Origin: Flavobacterium gelatinilyticum
GTDB taxonomy: Bacteria; Bacteroidota; Bacteroidia; Flavobacteriales; Flavobacteriaceae
DNA length: 64,000 bases
NCBI RefSeq assembly: GCF_027111295.1
Contig: NZ_CP114287.1
Span: 2,046,001-2,110,000, forward strand
Reading direction: 5' to 3'
Shown: piece by piece, positions 36,413 through 44,750 of the stretch
Numbering within the stretch: the stretch's first letter is position 1
Layout: the number at the start of each line of letters is the position of its first letter
Made by a program: the position numbers and the translations under genes
Notes under the pieces: model-generated
Told to the model about the DNA's origin: nothing
What the model saw: the letters and a program-made list of their open reading frames with translations, nothing else
Database searches by the model: none

Positions 36413-36580
36413 TTATGCATTACAATGCGCATCATTTTTACAATCGCAATTGTTAACTGCTGGTGCATCTTTTCCTCCTTTGATTTTATTTAATTGACTT
36501 GCATCTAAAGAAGAAAAACCACCTGAAAATTTACCATCTTTTAAAACTAATTTCTGAAGACTGATTTTTGATTTTTTCAT
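36413..36580 (-). CDS. GG-leader RiPP precursor 3 of the radical SAM locus
   Basis: 55 residues; leader ends in LNKIKGG, core KDAPAVNNCDCKNDAHCNA. Differences from copy 4 in the core are V to A, G to D and a final V to A. All three cysteines and the VNN preceding them are kept. Confidence 0.85.
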   Translation of the reverse strand: MKKSKISLQKLVLKDGKFSGGFSSLDASQLNKIKGGKDAPAVNNCDCKNDAHCNA

Positions 36581-36610
36581 AATAATTTGATTTAAAAAAA
36601 GATAAATTAA

Positions 36611-36778
36611 TTACACATTACAATGTGCTCCGTTTTTACAATCACAATTGTTGACTGCTGGTACATCTTTCCCTCCTTTGATTTTATTTAATTGACTTGC
36701 ATCTAAAGAAGAAAAACCGCCTGAGAATCTGCCTTCTTTTAAAACTAACTTTTGAAGGCTTATTTTTGAATTTTTCAT
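36611..36778 (-). CDS. GG-leader RiPP precursor 4 of the radical SAM locus
   Basis: 55 residues; leader ends in LNKIKGG, core KDVPAVNNCDCKNGAHCNV. It is the first gene of the operon; the 145 bp upstream, up to the outer-membrane protein gene at 36923, must contain the promoter or be read through from it. Spacing between copies is near-constant (about 30-70 bp). Confidence 0.85.
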   Translation of the reverse strand: MKNSKISLQKLVLKEGRFSGGFSSLDASQLNKIKGGKDVPAVNNCDCKNGAHCNV

Positions 36779-36922
36779 AATTATTTTTTTTATGATTAAA
36801 AATTATTTAATTCATCTTTTAAAGTCTTATGAATTCTACATGGACTTTCCTTGCAAGGGTATTTATAAAACCGTTCTTTTGTCGTGCACTACAAATTACT
36901 TAGTCCTGATAAATTCAATAAA

Positions 36923-39310
36923 TTAGTTTGCTCTATTACTTTCTTCTGTATTTCCTCCTTGTCTCTTACTAACGTTTATAGATTTATTTCCGAAAGTATA
37001 ATTAATAGAAAATCGAACTGATTGGGAATCATTATAAATATTGAAAGTATATAATGTTGTCTGAGTGTTTCTCGTGCCAACTGTTTTATAGGAACGGAAT
37101 AGGTCTCTAAATAAAAGATTCATCTGAAGTTTTTTATTCAGCATACCGTATTTAAATCCAAGATTTAAATACGAACGCCCTTCTCTTGTATCATAAGCAT
37201 ATTTATTAGGGAAATCGTAGAAATAGGTTAGTTCTGCATTGAAGGTTTTTTCTTTATTTAAACTAAATGTACTAATTGAATTTATATCTCCTCCCCATCC
37301 TGAATAATACGATTTTAGGTAAATACTTGTACTGCTATTCTCTGCATAAAATACATTTAAACTATTAGTAAGTGACCACCAGGGGAAAACATTAAAGGAA
37401 AAATACTCTGTCCAGCCCGCTGATAATGTATTTGCAAAATTTTCGCGAATACTTAATATCGTATTTTCATCCTGATTAATGGTCAATTGACCCGATTCTG
37501 CTTTTGTTATAGAGAACCAGAGCCCTGAATTTAGTTTATTTTTATAACTATGATTTAGTTCTATATTATGACTAAATGAGGGTTGTAAAAAAGGATTTCC
37601 ATAATTAATAAAATTCAGATTTGTGTACCATCTTGCAGGGTTTAATTCCCAATATGCAGGTCTTTGAATTCGTCTGGAATAATTGATGTTGAAATTATTG
37701 CTGCTATTTAGATTATACGAGATGAATGCGGATGGAAAAAATTTTATGTAATTATTTGTGTTAACTAAATTTTCGGGTTCAGAAGTTCCTTTTGTATAAG
37801 TCGCCTCTGCACGCAATCCCAATTTAATGTCCCATTTTTTTTGAAATTTATGCTGAGCAGAAATGTAAAAAGCCTGATTGTTCTCGACATATTCAAAATC
37901 ATTTATCTGATTTAAATAAAGCTGGTTTTCTCCTGATATTATTTCATAGAAATCTCCCAAAGCGTCATTTTTTGTTTTTGTGAAGCTGATTTTAGCTCCG
38001 TAATTTAAATTTGCCCATGAATAAGGCGCATCAAAATCTGCTTTAAATGAGAAATTATCTATAATTTGATTTCCAGAATTGTATGTGTAGTAATTAGTAA
38101 CTTCTGAATTTTTATAATCTTCATTGATTGTATAAAATGGGTTGTCTTTATTTTGATTTCTTTTGAAATAATCAATATCCACAGAAATCTGCTTACCCAG
38201 AGTATCAAGTTTATGAGTTAAATTTAAATTAGCTGTATTGTTGTAACTTTTTATGTTTGAATCTCCCGTTGAATGATAGTATTTAGTCAAGTCATCTGAA
38301 GTCGAATACATTAAGTTTTTATTTCGCTGATAATCATCGCCGCTAAAATTGAATCCATTATAGAATGCCCCAATTTTTGTTTTTGGAGTTAACTGATAAT
38401 TAATTTGAAAATTACCTGATATGTTTTTTGAACTGGATCTTGTGTATACTTCCTGATTCCAGGTTTCCTCAGTAAAATAAGCATTTGGACTATTCGTATT
38501 AACGTTTTTTCTAATTGTTCCGGAAATACTTGTTGAAATATCTAATTTATCTTTTTGATATAAAAAATCACCTCCTGTTGTTCCTGAAAAATTAGATGCC
38601 AGAACAGACGCATTTCTAAAGGTTCCCAACCAACTGTTCTTCTTGGCTTTTTTTAATAGTATATTCACAATTCCACTATTTCCTTCCGCATCGTATTTTG
38701 CCGGTGGAGTTGTAATAACCTCAATGCTTTTAATATTATCCGACTGAATTGTTTTTAAAAAAGTTATTAAATCTTCCCCTGAAAGTTGTATCAATCTATC
38801 ATCAACCATTACAGACATTGTCTTTTTCCCAATCATAGCTATTTGATCTTCCTGAACCTTAATACTTGGTGTAATGCGCAAGGCATCAATTGCATCACCT
38901 CCTGCTGCAGAAACAGAGTTCTCAACGCTAAAAATTAATCTGTCGACTTTCCTTTCTAAGATTTTCTTTTTAGTCTTAATTACTACTTCAGATAATTTTT
39001 CTTTTGTTTCAAATACTTCGATATTTCCAAGGTCAATATCATGTATTATGTTCATCTTTTGTGCCCATAATATATTTCCTGCTTGTTTTACTTGCAAAAG
39101 ATAGCTTCCTGCTTCTGCATATAGTGTAAAGTCTCCATTACTGCTGCTTATTTCACTCTTTATTGCAACTGAATCTTTATCTAATATCAAAACCTCTGCA
39201 AGTTCAATTGGTCTATTTTTAGCATCTATCAATTTACCTTTAACTTTCACCTGCGCAAACAAAAGTGAATTGAAAAACAGTAAATAAGCAATTACGATTA
39301 TTCTTATCAT
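36923..39310 (-). CDS. Outer-membrane beta-barrel protein of TonB-receptor type
   Basis: 795 residues: signal peptide (MIRIIVIAYLLFFNSLLFAQ), a carboxypeptidase-regulatory-like repeat (VKVKGKLIDAKNRPIELAEV), a plug-like region (GGDAIDALRITPSIKVQ, then IEVITTPPAKYDAEG) and a long C-terminal beta-barrel rich in aromatic, alternating residues. This fits the outer-membrane beta-barrel family PF14905 found across Flavobacteria. No TonB box is obvious. It lies upstream of the four precursor genes on the same strand, so it may form the export or uptake route across the outer membrane for the mature peptide, or act in immunity; that role is inference. Confidence 0.82.
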   Translation of the reverse strand: MIRIIVIAYLLFFNSLLFAQVKVKGKLIDAKNRPIELAEVLILDKDSVAIKSEISSSNGDFTLYAEAGSYLLQVKQAGNILWAQKMNIIHDIDLGNIEVFETKEKLSEVVIKTKKKILERKVDRLIFSVENSVSAAGGDAIDALRITPSIKVQEDQIAMIGKKTMSVMVDDRLIQLSGEDLITFLKTIQSDNIKSIEVITTPPAKYDAEGNSGIVNILLKKAKKNSWLGTFRNASVLASNFSGTTGGDFLYQKDKLDISTSISGTIRKNVNTNSPNAYFTEETWNQEVYTRSSSKNISGNFQINYQLTPKTKIGAFYNGFNFSGDDYQRNKNLMYSTSDDLTKYYHSTGDSNIKSYNNTANLNLTHKLDTLGKQISVDIDYFKRNQNKDNPFYTINEDYKNSEVTNYYTYNSGNQIIDNFSFKADFDAPYSWANLNYGAKISFTKTKNDALGDFYEIISGENQLYLNQINDFEYVENNQAFYISAQHKFQKKWDIKLGLRAEATYTKGTSEPENLVNTNNYIKFFPSAFISYNLNSSNNFNINYSRRIQRPAYWELNPARWYTNLNFINYGNPFLQPSFSHNIELNHSYKNKLNSGLWFSITKAESGQLTINQDENTILSIRENFANTLSAGWTEYFSFNVFPWWSLTNSLNVFYAENSSTSIYLKSYYSGWGGDINSISTFSLNKEKTFNAELTYFYDFPNKYAYDTREGRSYLNLGFKYGMLNKKLQMNLLFRDLFRSYKTVGTRNTQTTLYTFNIYNDSQSVRFSINYTFGNKSINVSKRQGGNTEESNRAN

Positions 39311-39587
39311 TCCAAATTATAAATTAAAGACTCCTTTTGTGAGTAATTTTCTGAATCCAAAACTAAATAAACAAGAGCGATCAGTACAAATGATGTAAGT
39401 CTGCATTTATAAATATCGTGAGTTGTTTTATAAAATTCAGATCACAAAGAACATAAATAGCTGTTTTATAGATAATTACAAAAACGATTTTATTTATTAA
39501 TTTCAATCATATTTTCACACAAAATGATTGAAAAATGTATAATTTTGGCCACTTTTTTAATTCTTCTATACCTATTTAATAACCAAT
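39311..39587. other. Divergent intergenic region with candidate regulatory sites
   Basis: 277 bp between the outer-membrane protein gene and the plus-strand lanB. It holds ATTTATAAATATCG at 39405-39418, shared with 44457-44470, and TAATTTTG at 39540-39547, a TAnnTTTG -7 box 40 bp before the lanB start. Confidence 0.45.
39405..39418 (+). promoter_or_regulatory. Shared A+T-rich box, copy 1
   Basis: ATTTATAAATATCG, identical over 14 bases to 44457-44470. Both lie upstream of genes of the first split-LanB locus, so they may be binding sites of its AraC-type regulator. Confidence 0.4.
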
Positions 39588-41825
39588 ATGTCGAAACCAG
39601 AAATTAATTTCACCTTTTTTTCGTCTGTTATAATTCGTACTCCTGCATATCCAATTGATTTTTACAAAAATCTTACAAACGATCTTTCAACAGAACCTGA
39701 TAAATTGAAAGAATTACTAAAAAATCCACAACTAAATGAAGCACTATATTTAGCATCATCTGAGTTATTTTCTGAAATTCAGAAATGGCAGACTGAAAAA
39801 AACTTCTCGATTGATAAAAGCGAAAAAATCAGTTTTGCGGTCTTAAAATACCTAATCAGAATGTCGACCAGATGCACTCCATTTGGTCTTTTTGCCTCAT
39901 GTGGTTATGGCAGATTATCAAATCATACCAAAATAAATATTGAGGATTACACTGCTAATTTATCTGATAAAAAATATCCCTTTTATAGAAAAACACGTTT
40001 AGACATGCAATTAATCTGTAATGTATTAAGTGAATTAGGTCAAAATACATCGCTGCAGGAAGATTTGCTTTTTTATCCAAATACCACACTTTATCAATTG
40101 GGTGATTTTTACAGATATATAGAATATACTCTCGAAAAAAATAAACGTAAATATTCTCTTGAAGCATTAAAAAAAAGTGATTATTTAGACCTAATTATAC
40201 AAGCCGCATCTATTGGTAAAAAGAAAAAAGATCTGGCAGGTTATTTAGTTAATGATGAAATCAATATAAACGAAGCTCTGGAATTTGTTGAAGAGTTAAT
40301 TTCTAATCAGATACTAGTTTCAGAATTAGAACCAAAACTTACCGGAAGTTCTTTTTTAAATGATTTAAAAAATAAAACAGATACTAAAATTGAAATCATC
40401 AGTAAGGAAGTGGAAAATATGCTTCTTAAAATTGATTCAAATTTCACTAATGATATATCATTATATGAAGAAATGTCAGAAGTACTTACAAAATCCAAAT
40501 TTTCGTTCGATAAAAAGTACCTTTTCCAAACCGATTTATTTCTAAATTCTAATGACTTTCAGCTGGATAAAAAGTATACAGCGGCGTTATCCAAAACAAT
40601 AGATCTTCTGGATAGTATTTCAGAAAAACCTAAACAAACATCTTTAGAGAAGTTTAAAAAAGCTTTTATTGAAAGATATGAAAACGAAGCTGTTTCGTTA
40701 GTTAAGGCACTTGATGTTGAAACAGGCCTTGGCTATCTGCAAGATAGTGCTTTTGATTCTACTCCCCTATTAGATACTATCGAAATAAAACCAAAAAATA
40801 ATACCGAATATCAAATAAATTTAAACAGAACAGAAAAAATCATTTATGATAAATTGCAAAATGCACTGCAGAATAATAAAACGAACATTCAGCTAAGTTA
40901 TAATGATTTTAAAAATGAAAAAAAATCAACTCAAAAAATGCCGATTACTTTTTCGTGTGTTTTTGAAATAATTGAAGAGAATGAAAAAGAATGGATCGTA
41001 ATTCAAAGCATTGGAGGCTCCAGCGCTGCAAATTTATTAGCCAGATTTTGTTATGGCAATTCTGAAATAAATAGCTTTGTAAATGAAATTACCCAATTTG
41101 AATGTGATAGTAATAACGATAAAATTATCGCTGAAATAATTCATTTACCAGAGTCAAGAACAGGAAATGTATTAAGAAGACCAAGCTTTAGAACTTATGA
41201 AATTCCGTATTTAGGACAGTCAAATCTTGAAATTTCAAATCAAATACATATTGAAGATTTATTGTTATTTGTAAAAAACAATCGATTAGTTTTATGGAGC
41301 AAAAAATATGATAAAGAAGTAGTTCCAAGGCTTACTAATGCTCACAATTATTCTTATAATGCTTTACCTGTTTATCATTTTTTATGTGATATGCAATTTG
41401 AAAATTGTAAATCTGCAATAGGAATAAGTGAGAAATTTGAAAAACTGTTTGATTATATACCAAGAATTACAATAGGCAATTGCATTATTTCTAAAGCAAA
41501 ATGGCTTTTTAGCAAAAACAAACACACTGATTTTTTCAACATATTGACTTCTAAAAATAAATTCAATCCTGAAATAGTTCGCTCTGCTCTTATTTCTATG
41601 AATATAAAAAAAGAAATTCAGTATGTTTCCTTAATCGATGGCGACAATACATTAGTAATTAATCTCGCAAATGATACTTGTTTAAAAATGCTAGTTAACG
41701 CAATTAAAAACAGAACACAATTTATTCTGGAAGAATTTTTATTTCCGTCAAATAAAGCAGTTAAAGGAGAAAAGGGTGTTTATTCAAACCAATTTATCGC
41801 AGGTCTAAAAAATAATCAATTTTAA
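39588..41825 (+). CDS. lanB: Lantibiotic dehydratase, N-terminal (glutamylation) protein of split LanB
   Basis: 745 residues. It starts with a beta strand including IIRTPAYP and has the LanB hallmark RMSTRCTPFGLFA at 91-103, followed by long regions typical of the glutamylation domain. In class I lanthipeptides this domain transfers glutamate from glutamyl-tRNA to serine and threonine of the precursor. The elimination domain is a separate gene one base downstream, the split form known from pinensin-type clusters of Bacteroidota. The precursor at 44542 is the likely substrate. Two homologous genes lie at 56093 and 60957. Confidence 0.9.
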   Translation: MSKPEINFTFFSSVIIRTPAYPIDFYKNLTNDLSTEPDKLKELLKNPQLNEALYLASSELFSEIQKWQTEKNFSIDKSEKISFAVLKYLIRMSTRCTPFGLFASCGYGRLSNHTKINIEDYTANLSDKKYPFYRKTRLDMQLICNVLSELGQNTSLQEDLLFYPNTTLYQLGDFYRYIEYTLEKNKRKYSLEALKKSDYLDLIIQAASIGKKKKDLAGYLVNDEININEALEFVEELISNQILVSELEPKLTGSSFLNDLKNKTDTKIEIISKEVENMLLKIDSNFTNDISLYEEMSEVLTKSKFSFDKKYLFQTDLFLNSNDFQLDKKYTAALSKTIDLLDSISEKPKQTSLEKFKKAFIERYENEAVSLVKALDVETGLGYLQDSAFDSTPLLDTIEIKPKNNTEYQINLNRTEKIIYDKLQNALQNNKTNIQLSYNDFKNEKKSTQKMPITFSCVFEIIEENEKEWIVIQSIGGSSAANLLARFCYGNSEINSFVNEITQFECDSNNDKIIAEIIHLPESRTGNVLRRPSFRTYEIPYLGQSNLEISNQIHIEDLLLFVKNNRLVLWSKKYDKEVVPRLTNAHNYSYNALPVYHFLCDMQFENCKSAIGISEKFEKLFDYIPRITIGNCIISKAKWLFSKNKHTDFFNILTSKNKFNPEIVRSALISMNIKKEIQYVSLIDGDNTLVINLANDTCLKMLVNAIKNRTQFILEEFLFPSNKAVKGEKGVYSNQFIAGLKNNQF

Positions 41826-41826
41826 G

Positions 41827-42693
41827 ATGAGTCAAAAAGTAAAAAGAACTTTTATTTTGGGAGAAAATTGGCTTTACTACAAAATTTATTGTGGAAATTA
41901 TTCTGCAGACAAAATTCTAAAAGAAAGTATTTTACCAATCGCAAAAAAACTTCGCAAAAAAAAACTTATTAAGCAATGGTTTTTTATACGTTATAATGAT
42001 CCTAAAAATCATTTAAGAATTCGCTTTCAAATAAATGAAAATAAAATTCAGAAAATACTATTTTTAGTTCATGAAAATTTTAGAGATTTGATAGAAAAAG
42101 ATCTGGCAGATGATATAGTAACTGCAACTTACAAAAGAGAAATTGAACGATATGGAGAAACAACAATTGAACTAGTCGAAAAGTTATTTTATTATCAAAG
42201 TAAAAAAACTGTAAAACTTATTTCTAACACCACAAAAGAAAATGATGAAATAGCCAGGATATTTGCTTCTCTATTAATGATTGATGACTTATTAGAGCAT
42301 TTTCAAATTTCATTTGAGGATCGAATTAATTTTGTAAAATCTATGGAAGAGAATTACAAAACTGAACATTACATTAACAAAAAAAATAACCAAAATTTAA
42401 ATCAGCTATATCGAACATACCGAAAAGAAATCGAGTTATATCTACAAGAAAAAAAAGAACCTTTTTATCTGGAAGGAATAATAAAAATGTTTAAAATAAC
42501 CCAAAAAGAAATTTTAGTAATAAATGAAATCATAAATAAAAAACCATCTCTGGTTTTAGAAAACCTTATTTCCTCCATTATCCATATGAACGTTAATCGA
42601 ATATTCAGATCAAAACAAAGACAATATGAGATGCTTTGTTATGATTTTATGACTAGATATTACAAAAGTATTGCTGCTAAAAATGAAAAATAA
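41827..42693 (+). CDS. LanB C-terminal elimination protein (thiopeptide-type biosynthesis domain)
   Basis: 288 residues. It starts FILGENWLYYKIYCGNYSAD and has WFFIRYNDPKNHLRIRF, ATYKREIERYG and MNVNRIFRSKQRQYE, the conserved blocks of the SpaB_C/thiopeptide-type domain. This part eliminates glutamate from glutamylated serine/threonine to leave dehydroamino acids. It begins one base after the N-terminal LanB gene ends, and its own end overlaps the regulator gene. Homologues at 55176 and 63164 share the same blocks. Confidence 0.9.
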   Translation: MSQKVKRTFILGENWLYYKIYCGNYSADKILKESILPIAKKLRKKKLIKQWFFIRYNDPKNHLRIRFQINENKIQKILFLVHENFRDLIEKDLADDIVTATYKREIERYGETTIELVEKLFYYQSKKTVKLISNTTKENDEIARIFASLLMIDDLLEHFQISFEDRINFVKSMEENYKTEHYINKKNNQNLNQLYRTYRKEIELYLQEKKEPFYLEGIIKMFKITQKEILVINEIINKKPSLVLENLISSIIHMNVNRIFRSKQRQYEMLCYDFMTRYYKSIAAKNEK

Positions 42694-44395
42694 CTTCCTG
42701 CTTGTTTTACTGCTTTGCACAACAGTTTTATTTTCTCAAAGAAAAGAAACTTTCATTATCCCTGATTCATTAAAGAATACATCTTTCATAGAATTGGAAA
42801 AACGTTTTGAAAATTCTTTTTCGAATAATAAAACAAAAAAACTGTACGCGAAAACTTATTACAAAAAATCGATACTTCAAAATGATAAAATCATTCGCGC
42901 CAACGGATTATATTTATATGCGATATCTTGCGCCGATGATAAAACTGCATTAAAGTGTTCTGACTCTATTATAGCGCTCACTAAAAACAGCAGCGATTTT
43001 TATTATCCTGCAAAAGGCTATATTTTAAAGAGTAGTTTTTTAATGAAAAATATGGATTTAAAATCCTCTCTTACCAATATACTTGAAGCAGAAAAATATT
43101 CTTTGAAGAAAGACAATATCGAACAAAATTTGATTGTTAATCAACAAATAGCCTTGATTAAAATTGAACTCGGAAGACCCGGGGAAGCTTTGTCTTTAAT
43201 TAAAAAAAATTACGATTATTTTAAATCTAAAAACACTAATTCAATAGATTATCTATATACTACCTGGATTTTATCTGATATATATATTCGTCTAAAAGAA
43301 ATTGACACTGCTTTATATTATATTAAAATACTGCAAAAACAAATTAAGCCGGATAATCGGTTTTATCAATATTCTATTATGTATGAGGGCGTATGCTGTC
43401 ATTTTAAAAAACAATATACTAAAAGCAGCATTCTTTTGGATAAAGCAATTAAAATGTTAACATCGGGCAGTGATAAACTGAATTTAGCAATTAGTTATTA
43501 TTACAGAGGAGAAAATATTTTACAACATGAAAAAAATATAATTGAAGCTCAAAATTACTTTGAAAAAGCAGATTCTATATTAGTCAAAAGTGGTTCAAAT
43601 ACAGCCGATTTACATAATAATTGTGTTCGTTTAATTGAAATTAGTAAAAAACTAAAACAAAATGACAAACAATTGTATTACTTAAACAGATTAATTGAAA
43701 TAGATTCCTATTTAAATCAAAACGGAATTATTTTAGAAGATCATATCAATAAAAATTATGAACGGCCACATTTATTATCAGAGAAAGAAAAAATAATTTC
43801 AAAAATAAACAGAGAAAAACAAATTTATATTGGTATTGTTTTTTTCTTCTTTATAGGATTAGGTCTTTCTCTTTTTTATTTATCGAAAACAAAACGAGAA
43901 AAAATCGTTTACGAGAACAGAGTTAAAGAATTAGTTAAAACCTATCAGGAGCAAAATAAAAATGCTGTAATAACGGAATCAATTGTTAAAAGTGAATCAG
44001 TTATCGAATTAAAAGAAAATACAACTAAAACAGTAGATCTTCCAAAAGAAAAAGCAATTGAAATATTAAAAAAACTGGAAGAATTTGAAAAAAATAAAGG
44101 CTATCTCGAACCAAATATAAATCAAATTGATTTTGCAAGAAAACTCGAAACCAATAGTACTTACTTGTCCAAAACCATAAATCAATATAAGAATAAAAAT
44201 TTCAGCAAATATATTAATGATCTAAGAATAGAACATACTATTACAAGATTAAGTGTGGATAAAAAATTTAGAAATTATTCTATAAAAGCAATTTCAGAAG
44301 AAGTTGGATTTAGTAACTCTGAATCTTTTTCAAAAGCTTTCTTGAAAAAAACAGGATACCAGCCTTCTTATTTCATAAAAAACAGTGAAAAATAG
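42683..44395 (+). CDS. TPR/AraC-type membrane-anchored transcription regulator
   Basis: 570 residues from the ATG at 42683 (MKNNFLLVLLLCTTVLFSQ, a signal sequence); the frame has another ATG four codons earlier. A periplasmic helical TPR-like region fills the first 380 residues. One membrane helix (YIGIVFFFFIGLGLSLFYL) lies near 390-410, and the C-terminus has an AraC-type double helix-turn-helix (IDFARKLETNSTYLSKTINQ, then ISEEVGFSNSESFSKAFLKK). The arrangement resembles hybrid one-component sensors of Bacteroidota. It probably senses a peptide or cell-envelope signal and controls this RiPP locus. It overlaps the LanB C-terminal gene by 11 nt. A paralogue lies at 58622. Confidence 0.85.
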   Translation: MKNNFLLVLLLCTTVLFSQRKETFIIPDSLKNTSFIELEKRFENSFSNNKTKKLYAKTYYKKSILQNDKIIRANGLYLYAISCADDKTALKCSDSIIALTKNSSDFYYPAKGYILKSSFLMKNMDLKSSLTNILEAEKYSLKKDNIEQNLIVNQQIALIKIELGRPGEALSLIKKNYDYFKSKNTNSIDYLYTTWILSDIYIRLKEIDTALYYIKILQKQIKPDNRFYQYSIMYEGVCCHFKKQYTKSSILLDKAIKMLTSGSDKLNLAISYYYRGENILQHEKNIIEAQNYFEKADSILVKSGSNTADLHNNCVRLIEISKKLKQNDKQLYYLNRLIEIDSYLNQNGIILEDHINKNYERPHLLSEKEKIISKINREKQIYIGIVFFFFIGLGLSLFYLSKTKREKIVYENRVKELVKTYQEQNKNAVITESIVKSESVIELKENTTKTVDLPKEKAIEILKKLEEFEKNKGYLEPNINQIDFARKLETNSTYLSKTINQYKNKNFSKYINDLRIEHTITRLSVDKKFRNYSIKAISEEVGFSNSESFSKAFLKKTGYQPSYFIKNSEK

Positions 44396-44456
44396 TTCTA
44401 AAAAAACATCTTCTAACATCATAGCAATTAATTTGTTACAAATACCCCGGGTCTAT

Positions 44457-44470
44457 ATTTATAAATATCG
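44457..44470 (+). promoter_or_regulatory. Shared A+T-rich box, copy 2
   Basis: ATTTATAAATATCG, within the 14-bp palindrome ATATTTATAAATAT (44455-44468). Its centre is about 47 bp upstream of TACATTCG (44505-44512), a near match to the -7 box, and 80 bp before the precursor start, a position suited to an activator. Confidence 0.45.
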
Positions 44471-44541
44471 ATAATAACAATTTTCAACTGTAAACAGCAG
44501 GCAGTACATTCGCTGAAAATCAATTATAATATTTAAAAATT

Positions 44542-44691
44542 ATGAAAAAGAAAGAAGCAAAAGCTGTCAAAAAATTATCATTAGACAAATTTAAAGTAGC
44601 TGAATTTAAAAACATGCAGACAATAATTGGCGGCGATGTTAACGATGGTAATACTGGAACAATTACCCCTCCAACAAATTCCGGACAGTAA
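44542..44691 (+). CDS. lanA: GG-leader RiPP precursor without cysteine
   Basis: 49 residues. The leader has KLSLDKFKVAEFKNMQTIIGG-type layout, ending in IIGG; the core is DVNDGNTGTITPPTNSGQ. It contains three or four threonines and one serine as possible dehydration sites but no cysteine, so a lanthionine ring cannot form within the peptide. The leader resembles that of the precursor at 60481 (VAxFK). It lies 146 bp after the regulator gene and 60 bp before the protease gene. The product is predicted to be a linear dehydrated peptide, if the split LanB acts on it. Confidence 0.75.
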   Translation: MKKKEAKAVKKLSLDKFKVAEFKNMQTIIGGDVNDGNTGTITPPTNSGQ

Positions 44692-44750
44692 ACTATTAAA
44701 ATTCTTTGAAAGTAAAGTTTGTTGAAGTTAAATATTTAAAAACATTTATA

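Noticed and set aside
35976..36778. Repeats with about 200-bp period that might be read as a CRISPR array
   Set aside because: They are four paralogous precursor genes with preserved reading frames and variable codons; there are no 25-40 bp identical repeats and no cas genes.
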